5,140 bases of DNA from Candidatus Nitrosopumilus sp. (GTDB lineage: Archaea > Thermoproteota > Nitrososphaeria > Nitrososphaerales > Nitrosopumilaceae). Every line of letters begins with the position of its first letter. Position 1 is the stretch's first letter. Made by a program: the position numbers and the translations under genes. Where the stretch lies: the NCBI GenBank assembly GCA_013043295.1, contig JABDOO010000031.1, positions 1 to 5,140 on the forward strand, read 5' to 3'. The notes beneath the pieces are model-generated. The model searched no databases. It saw only the letters and a program-made list of their open reading frames with translations, and was not told the DNA's origin. This document shows, in pieces, positions 1 to 5,140 of the stretch.

Positions 1-1748
1 TTATCCAACCTACTTTCTAATTTATTTACGCGAGGTCTGAGACTTTTTTCATCACGTCTAAATGACATGTCAAGTGATTTTAGAAATCTATTCATGGCAT
101 CTGCTTTGGGCATAGGTGATGTGGCAACTCCTGTAGAACCTGATTCTCCTTCAAATATTATCATTGAATCTGAAATAAGATCCATTAATTGTAAATCGTG
201 ATCAATTATAATTGCTGATTTTCCAAAGGAGCGAACAAACTTTTGTAAAAACTTTGCAACTGCAATCCTATCTTCCACATCTAAAAATGCTGAAGGCTCA
301 TCCAATGCATACAAATCAACTTTTTGTAATAGACATGATGCAACAGCTACTTTTTGCAATTCCCCTCCAGAAAGATTTTTGATTGATTTGTTGTATAATT
401 TTTTAATTTTTAATGGATCCAGTATTTGCTCTTCTTCCATGCTCCCCTCTACTGGATTTCCATTTGCTTTGTCTAGAATTGATACTACTTCAACATCAAG
501 ATCATTTTGAAGATATTGTGGCTTGTATGCAATCTTTATTTTTTTATCAATACTCCCTGCATCTGGTTTTTCAACACCTGCAATCATCTTCATCATTGTT
601 GTTTTGCCAAGTGCATTAGCACCCATTATTCCTAAAACTTCACCCTTTCTTACTCTTCCAGGCTCAATAGTTACTGAAAATGAAGGGTATTTTTTCTCTA
701 GTTTAGGATATGTGAGTATATCGCTATCTGCTTGAAAAATATCAGTAACTGATGAAGATACATCAAAAGAGAATTTTTTATCTCTGAATCTTACATTTTC
801 ATTTGGTAAGTAGCCATCAAGGAATACGTTGATTCCAACTTTTGTAGATAAAATATTTGAAACAATACCATATGCAGTAGGTTCGCCGTATAATACTTCG
901 ATATAATCACTTAGAAAATCTAATAGTGTCAGATCATGTTCAACTACCATTACGCTTTTACCAATCTTTGCCAAGTTTTGGATTACTCTTGCAACACCTG
1001 TTCTTTGAAAAACATCGTTGTATGAAGATGGCTCGTCAAAAAAATAAAACTCTGTATCTTTTGATGCAGCAGCAGCTACTGCAATCCTTTGTAATTCTCC
1101 ACCACTTAATTCATCTAAACTCTGCTCCATAGAATTTTCTAATCCTAATTCCTTAATCAGATCTCTTGTTACTCCCCGTTCATCGTATTTGTCTAATAGC
1201 TCTTTTCCTGTTCCCTTGAATGCTTGAGCAATATGATGTACTTGTTGTGGTTTAATTGATGCACGAATTTCTTTTCTTTCAATCTTTTCAAAGTGCTGTT
1301 TAAGCTCTGTTCCACTATAATGTTTTAAAATTTCATCCCATTCAGGTGGATTTTCATATCTTCCCAAATTTGGTTTAAGATTTCCTGATAGAATATTTAC
1401 AACTGTACTTTTCCCCATTCCATTTCTTCCCAATAGACCAACAACTTCACCTTTTTTTGGTGTGGGTAATTTGTAGAGTCTAAATGAGTTCATCCCATAT
1501 TGGTGTATTTTATCTGTAGCAAGTTCACTGGCAAGATTAACTATCGTTATTGCATCAAATGGGCAAACTTTGACACAAATTCCACATCCATTACAAATAT
1601 CCTCATCTATCTGGGCTTTCTTTGATTCTTCATTAATCGTAACACACTCTGCACCTGATTTATTGACTGGACAATACTTTATGCACTCTAAACCACATTT
1701 TTGTGGCTGGCATAGATCCTGATCTAGAACTGCTACTCTATGGGTCAT
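1..1748 (-). CDS. abce1: ABCE1/Rli1 ribosome-recycling ATPase (3' end cut by window)
   Basis: ABCE1 splits the ribosome into subunits after termination, acting with aRF1/Pelota in the cytoplasm. Reading down from the ATG at 1748 gives 582 codons with no stop inside the window. Archaeal members usually have about 590-600 residues, so only a short C-terminal tail should be missing. The N-terminus carries two [4Fe-4S] sites: C13, C18, C22, C26, C35 and the ferredoxin-like CNGCGICVKVCP with C52, C55, C58, C62. NBD1 has Walker A GRNGMGKS (107-114), signature LSGGE (214-218), Walker B with D238/E239 and H-loop H271. NBD2 has Walker A GANALGKT (376-383), LSGGE (459-463), D483/E484 and H517. All catalytic residues for both ATP sites are present. 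The start matches the family N-terminus, and a TATA-like box 30 bases upstream suggests a leaderless mRNA. The gene diverges from the 5S rRNA gene. Identification is secure. Confidence 0.98.
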   Translation of the reverse strand, partial: MTHRVAVLDQDLCQPQKCGLECIKYCPVNKSGAECVTINEESKKAQIDEDICNGCGICVKVCPFDAITIVNLASELATDKIHQYGMNSFRLYKLPTPKKGEVVGLLGRNGMGKSTVVNILSGNLKPNLGRYENPPEWDEILKHYSGTELKQHFEKIERKEIRASIKPQQVHHIAQAFKGTGKELLDKYDERGVTRDLIKELGLENSMEQSLDELSGGELQRIAVAAAASKDTEFYFFDEPSSYNDVFQRTGVARVIQNLAKIGKSVMVVEHDLTLLDFLSDYIEVLYGEPTAYGIVSNILSTKVGINVFLDGYLPNENVRFRDKKFSFDVSSSVTDIFQADSDILTYPKLEKKYPSFSVTIEPGRVRKGEVLGIMGANALGKTTMMKMIAGVEKPDAGSIDKKIKIAYKPQYLQNDLDVEVVSILDKANGNPVEGSMEEEQILDPLKIKKLYNKSIKNLSGGELQKVAVASCLLQKVDLYALDEPSAFLDVEDRIAVAKFLQKFVRSFGKSAIIIDHDLQLMDLISDSMIIFEGESGSTGVATSPMPKADAMNRFLKSLDMSFRRDEKSLRPRVNKLESRLD

Positions 1749-1772
1749 GTCCTAATCGGGTATTTTCTTTGC

Positions 1773-1778
1773 TTTATA
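1773..1778 (-). promoter_or_regulatory. TATA box of ABCE1, leaderless layout
   Basis: On the minus strand this reads TATAAA, preceded by a purine-rich stretch (AAAATAGG) that could be the BRE. Its first base lies 30 bases upstream of the A of the ABCE1 ATG. Archaeal TATA boxes sit about 26-27 bases (centre) before the start site, so transcription should begin at or next to the start codon. No Shine-Dalgarno sequence is visible, which agrees with a leaderless transcript. Confidence 0.6.
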
Positions 1779-1783
1779 CCTAT

Positions 1784-1800
1784 TTTGAGCATATCTCAAA
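1784..1800. repeat. Dyad with 6-base arms in the ABCE1/5S spacer
   Basis: TTTGAG and CTCAAA form a perfect inverted repeat separated by CATAT. It lies just upstream of the ABCE1 TATA box and upstream of the likely 5S promoter. It could be an operator or part of a BRE region, but arms this short in AT-rich DNA may be chance. A tandem CGTTA pair follows at 1806-1815. Confidence 0.3.
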
Positions 1801-1812
1801 TCTGGCGTTACG

Positions 1813-1818
1813 TTAATA
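1813..1818 (+). promoter_or_regulatory. Possible TATA box of the 5S rRNA gene
   Basis: TTAATA lies about 30 bases before the likely 5' end of 5S rRNA at 1843-1845, the spacing expected for archaeal TBP/TFB-directed initiation. The match to a consensus box is weak. The gene needs its own promoter because the gene to its left runs in the opposite direction. Confidence 0.35.
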
Positions 1819-1842
1819 GATGAGAATTTGACATTAAATTTC

Positions 1843-1959
1843 AAGCCGGCCATAGCGTTAGGGTGCGACCCAATCCCGTTCCGAACTTGGAAGTCAAACC
1901 TAATGTCGCTGTTGTGCTACTAAGATGCGAGAGCTCTTGGGAAGCAACGGTGCTGGCAT
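1843..1959 (+). rRNA. rrf: 5S ribosomal RNA
   Basis: This is the 5S rRNA of the large ribosomal subunit. The conserved loop region CCCGTTCCGAAC lies at 1875-1886 and is followed by the usual TTGGAAGT segment. The ends close as helix I: GCCGGC (1845-1850) pairs with GCTGGC (1952-1957), with one G-U pair. The total of about 115-120 bases is normal; the exact mature ends are uncertain by a few bases. The gene stands alone: the neighbour on its left is ABCE1 on the other strand, so it is not the tail of a 16S-23S-5S operon. As I recall, an unlinked 5S gene is usual in Thaumarchaeota. A T-rich stretch follows immediately. Confidence 0.95.
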
Positions 1960-1970
1960 TTTCTACTTTT
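1959..1970 (+). terminator. T-rich terminator after 5S rRNA
   Basis: Two runs of four T (1959-1962 and 1967-1970) directly follow helix I of the 5S gene. Archaeal RNA polymerase can stop at short U-rich tracts without a dedicated hairpin. The position before the promoter of the next gene fits, but this is inferred from composition only. Confidence 0.4.
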
Positions 1971-1980
1971 CAACCAATCT

Positions 1981-1988
1981 TTTAATAT
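1981..1988 (+). promoter_or_regulatory. Possible TATA box of the zinc-finger microgene
   Basis: TTTAATAT begins 35 bases before the ATG at 2016. The predicted start site at about 2009-2012 would leave a leader of only 4-7 bases, in line with the near-leaderless pattern of the other genes here. No Shine-Dalgarno sequence is present. Confidence 0.4.
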
Positions 1989-2015
1989 TGAATTAATTTG
2001 ATTGATGTGAATTAA

Positions 2016-2144
2016 ATGCCAAATTGTAGTGTTTGTGGAGAAATATGTGATAATGATATTCGTTTACTAAACCACATGATGGAAAAACATGGTTGGAGAA
2101 ATCCAAATGTAGGTACTCCAGATAGAAATAGTAGAGGATACTGA
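2016..2144 (+). CDS. 42-residue C2H2 zinc-finger microprotein
   Basis: This short gene encodes 42 residues from ATG to TGA. It has the spacing of a classical C2H2 finger: C4-X2-C7-X12-H20-X4-H25, with a leucine (L17) three residues before the first histidine, as in the finger helix. A third cysteine (C11) lies where an aromatic residue is more usual. After the finger comes a polar, arginine-rich tail (R28, R37, R40) ending in GY. Many archaea encode such single-finger proteins; they are presumed to bind nucleic acid or protein, but few have a known role. The gene starts about 55 bases after 5S rRNA, has its own TATA-like element, and its stop is two bases from the stop of convergent pepA. Support is the intact zinc motif and the tight fit between genes. 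The function is unknown. Confidence 0.75.
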   Translation: MPNCSVCGEICDNDIRLLNHMMEKHGWRNPNVGTPDRNSRGY

Positions 2145-2146
2145 TT

Positions 2147-3619
2147 CTATAAATTTTGTAAATAATCCAAAATTAATCTTACACCAAAACCTGTTGCACC
2201 TTTTGGGTTGTATGATTTCTCTTTTGTAGCTCCCTGTGTCCATGCAACACCTGCAATATCAAAATGTATCCAAGGCGTTTTTTCAATTGCATTTTTTAAA
2301 AATGCAGCAGCAGTAATGGTTCCAGCTGCTCTTCCAATTCCAACATTTTTCATATCTGCAACATCAGACTTTATCATGTCCATATAGTCTTGATTTAGTG
2401 GAAGCTCCCAAACCTCTTCTGTAGTTCTTTTAGAGGAATCATTAATTTTCTTTTTTAGTTTTTCATCATTTGATACTATTGCTGCCACATTAGTTCCAAG
2501 TGCTACAATACATGCTCCTGTCAATGTTGCAAAATCAATAATTGCCTTTGGTGAATAATTCTTTTCTCCATAAGATAATGCATCAGCTAAAATTAATCGA
2601 CCCTCTGCATCTGTATTTAGAATTTCTGCAGTTTTTCCACTGTACAACTTTATGATATCTCCTGGTCTATAGGACTCTCCATCAGGCATATTTTCTACTG
2701 AAGGAATAATACCAATCACGTTTATTGGAAGTTTTAACTCAGAAACTGCTTTCATAATTCCTAGAACTGTACACCCACCACACTTGTCAAATTTCATTTC
2801 ATCCATTGCAGCTCCTGGCTTTAATGAAATGCCACCAGTATCAAAGGTAACAGCTTTACCTACCAGAACAATTGGTTTCTCATTTTTGGACCCATGATTA
2901 TGCTCTAAAATAATTAACTTTGGTTGATTTTTACTCCCTTGCCCTACTGCTGAAATACCACCAAAACCTTTCTTCTTTAATTCAGGCTCTGAGATAATTT
3001 TACATTTCATCTTATTTTTTTGAGAAATGGTCTTTGCAAAATTAGCTAATGTTGTCGGAGTGCATTCGTTTGGAGGTAAGTTTGCAATACTTTTTGTAAA
3101 TATTGCTCCATCTGCTATAATTTCAGATGCCCTGATAGCTTTAGTAATTTTATTTGATTTTGAAACTATGATTCTAAGATCTGGAGAGGTGTCTGCTTTT
3201 TCGGCTTTGAATTTATCAAATTTGTAAAGCGCCATTTTAGTTCCTTCAATTATTTGAGAAATTGACGAAATTGGTTCATTTACAAAACTGGGAGGTGAAA
3301 TGATTGAGAACTCTTTTAATTTTAACTCTCTTGCTTTTTGAGCAATTTTTCCAGAAACAAATCTAATTGTATCTTTTGTTAAATTCTCTTTCTTTCCTAA
3401 TCCTGCAAGTATTATTCTTTGAACAGGATTTTTGCCTGGAAGCGGAATAATGTTTATTTTTCCTAATTTTCCTTCCATGTCTTTGATTGTTTGATTAATT
3501 GATGCAGTCGTTTTTGTATCAAATTTTGGCAATCCTAGAACTTTGTTGCTGCCTTCTAATACAAATCCACATAATAAACTGGTCTTCTTTTTTGCAGAGT
3601 TTTCAGTTTTTATTTTCAC
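2147..3619 (-). CDS. pepA: M17 leucyl aminopeptidase
   Basis: This cytosolic two-metal exopeptidase removes N-terminal residues, typically leucine, from peptides left by proteasomal and other proteolysis; the family works as a hexamer. The 490 residues are close to E. coli PepA (503). An N-terminal macro-like domain (about 1-150) precedes the catalytic domain. The signature NTDAEGRL is at 335-342. All metal and catalytic positions align by spacing with E. coli PepA: K255, D260, D278, D337, E339, and catalytic K267 and R341. The usual MKxDMxG segment reads MKFDKCGG here. The start is GTG at 3619; an upstream in-frame stop at 3644-3646 leaves no ATG choice, and the next Met (residue 48) would remove the first strands. 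The DCC-type gene lies 34 bases upstream on the same strand, so co-transcription is possible, though a TATA-like element precedes pepA. Substrate range cannot be read from sequence. Confidence 0.97.
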   Translation of the reverse strand: MKIKTENSAKKKTSLLCGFVLEGSNKVLGLPKFDTKTTASINQTIKDMEGKLGKINIIPLPGKNPVQRIILAGLGKKENLTKDTIRFVSGKIAQKARELKLKEFSIISPPSFVNEPISSISQIIEGTKMALYKFDKFKAEKADTSPDLRIIVSKSNKITKAIRASEIIADGAIFTKSIANLPPNECTPTTLANFAKTISQKNKMKCKIISEPELKKKGFGGISAVGQGSKNQPKLIILEHNHGSKNEKPIVLVGKAVTFDTGGISLKPGAAMDEMKFDKCGGCTVLGIMKAVSELKLPINVIGIIPSVENMPDGESYRPGDIIKLYSGKTAEILNTDAEGRLILADALSYGEKNYSPKAIIDFATLTGACIVALGTNVAAIVSNDEKLKKKINDSSKRTTEEVWELPLNQDYMDMIKSDVADMKNVGIGRAAGTITAAAFLKNAIEKTPWIHFDIAGVAWTQGATKEKSYNPKGATGFGVRLILDYLQNL

Positions 3620-3641
3620 TGTAAAATTGTATTTTTTAAAG

Positions 3642-3649
3642 TATTATTT
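3642..3649 (-). promoter_or_regulatory. Possible internal promoter of pepA
   Basis: On the minus strand this reads AAATAATA, starting 30 bases before the GTG codon, the same spacing as the stronger boxes in this window. It lies in the 34-base gap after the stop codon of the DCC-type gene. The DNA here is very AT-rich, so a chance match is quite possible. If real, pepA has its own leaderless transcript. Confidence 0.33.
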
Positions 3650-3653
3650 AGAT

Positions 3654-4034
3654 TTACTTTAGATCTATTATCTTACTATTTGTAATTAGACTAGTTGATC
3701 TTACAAAAACTGCTTTAACCGTTTTACAATCTTGTTGACATTCTGCATCAAATTTGGTTTGTGATGTCTTTGTTGCTTTAGTTGTGATGATTGATTTTAC
3801 TAATGGAAATAAAGCTGCCCTGCCTCCATATGCTCTTTTTTTATCGATATACCAAAACATATCCAAAGCTGATTCATCTAAAATCTCATTTCTAATCTTT
3901 TCCCCAGATTCTGAATAATGTCCTATGATTGAAATTTTACCTCTGGCAAAAAAATCTACAATTTTTGCAAATTTTATGCACAAATAACATTGGTTATCAA
4001 ATAATACAATTGGTAATTTCTCTTTAATTTTCAT
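3654..4034 (-). CDS. DCC/DUF393-family thiol-disulfide oxidoreductase-like protein
   Basis: The 126-residue protein opens with a hydrophobic strand running into D13-N-Q-C16-Y-L-C19. This is the DxxCxxC motif that names the DCC (YuxK, DUF393) family, small thioredoxin-fold-like proteins thought to do thiol-disulfide exchange. An amphipathic helix follows, then a lysine-rich middle and the family-like segment AYGGRAALFPLVKSI (68-82). The length is normal for the family. There is no signal peptide or membrane segment, so it should be cytosolic. A second cysteine pair (C99, C103, in CQQDC) near the C-terminus is not part of the motif I know and might be a resolving or metal-binding pair. The ATG at 4034 puts the strand at the N-terminus and fits a leaderless promoter. 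It precedes pepA by 34 bases and diverges from a YkgJ-type gene. The family call rests mainly on the motif and its position; substrate is unknown. Confidence 0.72.
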   Translation of the reverse strand: MKIKEKLPIVLFDNQCYLCIKFAKIVDFFARGKISIIGHYSESGEKIRNEILDESALDMFWYIDKKRAYGGRAALFPLVKSIITTKATKTSQTKFDAECQQDCKTVKAVFVRSTSLITNSKIIDLK

Positions 4035-4056
4035 ACTAATACTCTGTAACGATCAA

Positions 4057-4064
4057 ATTAAAAT
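4057..4064 (-). promoter_or_regulatory. TATA-like box of the DCC-type gene
   Basis: On the minus strand this reads ATTTTAAT, starting 30 bases before the ATG at 4034. That spacing predicts a transcript starting at the start codon, and no Shine-Dalgarno sequence is seen. The box is a weak match in AT-rich DNA. It lies back to back with the plus-strand box at 4074-4079. Confidence 0.4.
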
Positions 4065-4073
4065 TTTACAAAC

Positions 4074-4079
4074 TATATA
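4074..4079 (+). promoter_or_regulatory. TATA box of the YkgJ-family gene, leaderless layout
   Basis: TATATA begins 29 bases before the A of the ATG at 4103, so initiation should fall at the start codon. No ribosome binding site precedes the gene. This is the clearest TATA box in the window besides that of ABCE1. Confidence 0.6.
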
Positions 4080-4102
4080 CTTGAAATTCGTTCTAAAGAT
4101 TT

Positions 4103-4669
4103 ATGGAAACATTACAAGAAAATCATAATTCTGATCAATCTAAGACTGGGGATTTCCCATGTGTATCATGTCATACAGATTGCTGTAAAGAATATGTGAT
4201 ATTTGTAAATGCACATGACGTTTATCGCCTTTCACTAGGTTTGAATTTAGCTCCTGAGACTTTTTTAGAAATTTATGGTGCAAAGGACTATTCGCTTGGG
4301 ATTAAGGTGAAAGAGGGCTTGATAGATCTTGCATTAAAACAAAAAAATGGCGGATGTGAATTTCTTGAGGAATCTAAAGATGTCTTTAGATGTACAGTTA
4401 ATGATTTTAAGCCAGGAGTTTGCAAATCATATCCATTTGCAATGAAAAACGGGAAATTAATTCAAATGGCCAACATAATGTGCCCTGTGGATTGGGATCT
4501 TGCAGAATTTGAAAAAATGATGGTCAATCATCTCAAAAAAGATGAACATGAATGGAAGTTTTATGATTCTCTTGTGAAGGAATGGAATACAAAGCATTCT
4601 CACAAAAAACCACTATCTGAATTTCTGAAATTCATGTTAGATAAAGTAGAATTTTCCCTAACATCATGA
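4103..4669 (+). CDS. YkgJ-family cysteine cluster protein
   Basis: The 188-residue protein has the pattern of the YkgJ/UPF0153 family, predicted to bind Zn or an Fe-S cluster. Near the N-terminus is C20-X2-C23-X3-C27-C28, followed by the family-like VxxxDVYRLSLGLNL segment. Later come GGCEFL (C85), FRC (C97), the hallmark PGVCKSYPF (C107) and a final MCP (C127). All eight cysteines lie within residues 20-127; the rest is a charged helical tail (131-188) with no cysteines. There is no signal peptide or membrane segment. The biochemical role of the family is not settled; some relatives have been linked to metal-dependent modification or flagellar functions, so no specific function is assigned. 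The ATG at 4103 is supported by the TATA box at the right distance. It diverges from the DCC-type gene and is followed by a T-rich terminator. Confidence 0.85.
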   Translation: METLQENHNSDQSKTGDFPCVSCHTDCCKEYVIFVNAHDVYRLSLGLNLAPETFLEIYGAKDYSLGIKVKEGLIDLALKQKNGGCEFLEESKDVFRCTVNDFKPGVCKSYPFAMKNGKLIQMANIMCPVDWDLAEFEKMMVNHLKKDEHEWKFYDSLVKEWNTKHSHKKPLSEFLKFMLDKVEFSLTS

Positions 4670-4708
4670 TTGCTAAATTTGTAATTTAAGATCATATGTC
4701 TAGTGGCG

Positions 4709-4730
4709 CTTTAGGTTTTTCAGTTTTTTT
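4709..4730 (+). terminator. T-rich terminator after the YkgJ-family gene
   Basis: Runs of five T (4716-4720) and seven T (4724-4730) lie 40-60 bases after the stop codon. Such U-rich tracts are the usual intrinsic termination signal in archaea. The longest T run in this spacer sits between two co-directional genes, which fits separate transcripts. Confidence 0.5.
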
Positions 4731-4741
4731 AGAAGTAGATT

Positions 4742-4761
4742 TTTATTCAATTTGAGGGGAT
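4742..4761 (+). promoter_or_regulatory. Transketolase start region: TATA-like box and Shine-Dalgarno
   Basis: TTTATTCA (4742-4749) begins 30 bases before the ATG at 4772 and could drive a leaderless transcript. GAGGGGAT (4754-4761) matches seven of eight bases of the complement of a typical 16S 3' end (GAGGTGAT). Its core ends 14 bases before the ATG, which is long, but 8 bases before an in-frame TTG at 4766, which is ideal. The two readings exclude each other: a transcript starting near 4771 would lack the Shine-Dalgarno. A further AT-rich element (TAATTTAA, 4682-4689) could be the promoter of a leadered transcript. Confidence 0.4.
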
Positions 4762-4771
4762 AACGTTGCAG

Positions 4772-5140
4772 ATGGGGCTTAACTACTATCAAATCAAGAA
4801 AAATGTTTTGCGAGCTCGTAAATTAGTTATTAAAGGAACTAATGCTGCTGGTTCTGGTCATCCTGGTGGCTCATTTTCTATGGCTGAAATTTTAGGGTGT
4901 TTGTTTAACAAATATCTGAAATATGATCCTAAAAATCCTCAATGGGAGGATAGGGATCGATTAGTTTTATCAAAAGGACATGCTGCTCCTGGTTTATTTT
5001 CTAACATGGCTGTTGCAGGATATTTTCCAGAATCTGAAATTGAAACACTACGAAAGTTTGGTAGTAAGCTACAGGGACACCCAGATCTTAAATGCCCTGG
5101 AGTGGAATTCTGTGGAGGCTCGTTAGGCACGGGATTATCA
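4772..5140 (+). CDS. Transketolase, N-terminal (TPP-binding) subunit, partial
   Basis: Transketolase moves two-carbon ketol units between sugar phosphates with thiamine diphosphate. In archaea without the oxidative pentose pathway it helps supply ribose 5-phosphate and erythrose 4-phosphate. The 123 codons seen here run open off the right edge. They match the start of the family: GSGHPGGS with H30, the segment DRDRLVLSKGHAAPGL with H70, QGHP with H103, and the GGSLGTGLS segment near the edge that leads into the TPP domain. Split archaeal N-terminal subunits have about 270 residues, so the C-terminal half of this subunit lies outside. The split form is an inference from archaeal relatives; a fused enzyme cannot be excluded from this fragment. 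The start is either ATG 4772 (MGLNYYQ) or TTG 4766 two codons earlier, which fits the Shine-Dalgarno better. A T-rich terminator separates it from the YkgJ-family gene. Confidence 0.95.
   Translation, partial: MGLNYYQIKKNVLRARKLVIKGTNAAGSGHPGGSFSMAEILGCLFNKYLKYDPKNPQWEDRDRLVLSKGHAAPGLFSNMAVAGYFPESEIETLRKFGSKLQGHPDLKCPGVEFCGGSLGTGLS

Noticed and set aside
1..3. TTA at the left edge read as a stop codon for ABCE1
   Set aside because: It is out of frame: ABCE1 codons occupy 3-5, 6-8 and so on, so the last bases belong to an incomplete codon and the gene continues beyond the window.
413..1132. Plus-strand open frames at 413-619, 523-735 and 926-1132
   Set aside because: They lie opposite the ABCE1 coding frame, which has full family motifs, and their translations show no recognisable domain.
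1749..2015. tRNA or CRISPR-like elements near the 5S gene
   Set aside because: No T-loop or anticodon-arm pattern and no repeated unit beyond the small dyad and the CGTTA pair is visible.
3027..3227. 66-codon plus-strand frame
   Set aside because: It is antisense to pepA and looks like no known family; the hydrophobic run reflects the complementary codons of pepA.
4696..4755. 19-codon frame (MSSGALGFSVFLEVDFYSI) upstream of transketolase, its stop touching the GAGGGGAT element
   Set aside because: A leader peptide is imaginable, but the frame spans the T-rich terminator, has no ribosome binding site, and no promoter fits its ATG.
4939..5130. 63-codon minus-strand frame
   Set aside because: It lies opposite the transketolase frame, where clear TPP-enzyme motifs are encoded.

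Overview
The window looks like chromosomal DNA of an AT-rich archaeon, most likely a Nitrososphaerota (Thaumarchaeota) of the Nitrosopumilus/Nitrosarchaeum type. The evidence is an archaeal/eukaryal-type ABCE1 (Rli1) gene, an archaeal-type 5S rRNA gene that does not follow a 23S gene, a tiny C2H2 zinc-finger protein, a split-type transketolase N-terminal subunit, and TATA-like boxes about 30 bases upstream of start codons, the layout of leaderless archaeal transcripts. The genus is an inference; no marker here fixes it.

Layout, left to right. Bases 1-1748 (minus) hold ABCE1, the ribosome-recycling ATPase, nearly complete but missing its last codons at the left edge. A 95-base divergent spacer with a small dyad separates it from a 5S rRNA gene on the plus strand (about 1843-1959). 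A 42-residue zinc-finger protein follows on the plus strand (2016-2144). Two bases separate its stop codon from the stop of the convergent pepA (2147-3619, minus), an M17 leucyl aminopeptidase with all expected metal and catalytic residues. Upstream of pepA on the same strand is a 126-residue DCC/DUF393-type thiol-disulfide oxidoreductase (3654-4034). A 68-base divergent spacer with back-to-back promoters leads to a YkgJ-family cysteine-rich metal-cluster protein (4103-4669, plus). After a 100-base spacer with a T-rich terminator, the transketolase N-terminal subunit starts at about 4772 (plus) and runs off the right edge.

How the genes relate: ABCE1 and 5S rRNA both serve the ribosome and diverge from one spacer. 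The DCC protein and pepA are co-directional, 34 bases apart, and may be co-transcribed. The rest are housekeeping genes with their own promoters. There is no sign of mobile elements, CRISPR, tRNA genes, defence systems or an obvious new multi-gene system. The points most worth a second look are the overlooked zinc-finger microgene beside 5S rRNA, the interlocked promoters at 4035-4102, and the ambiguous transketolase start.
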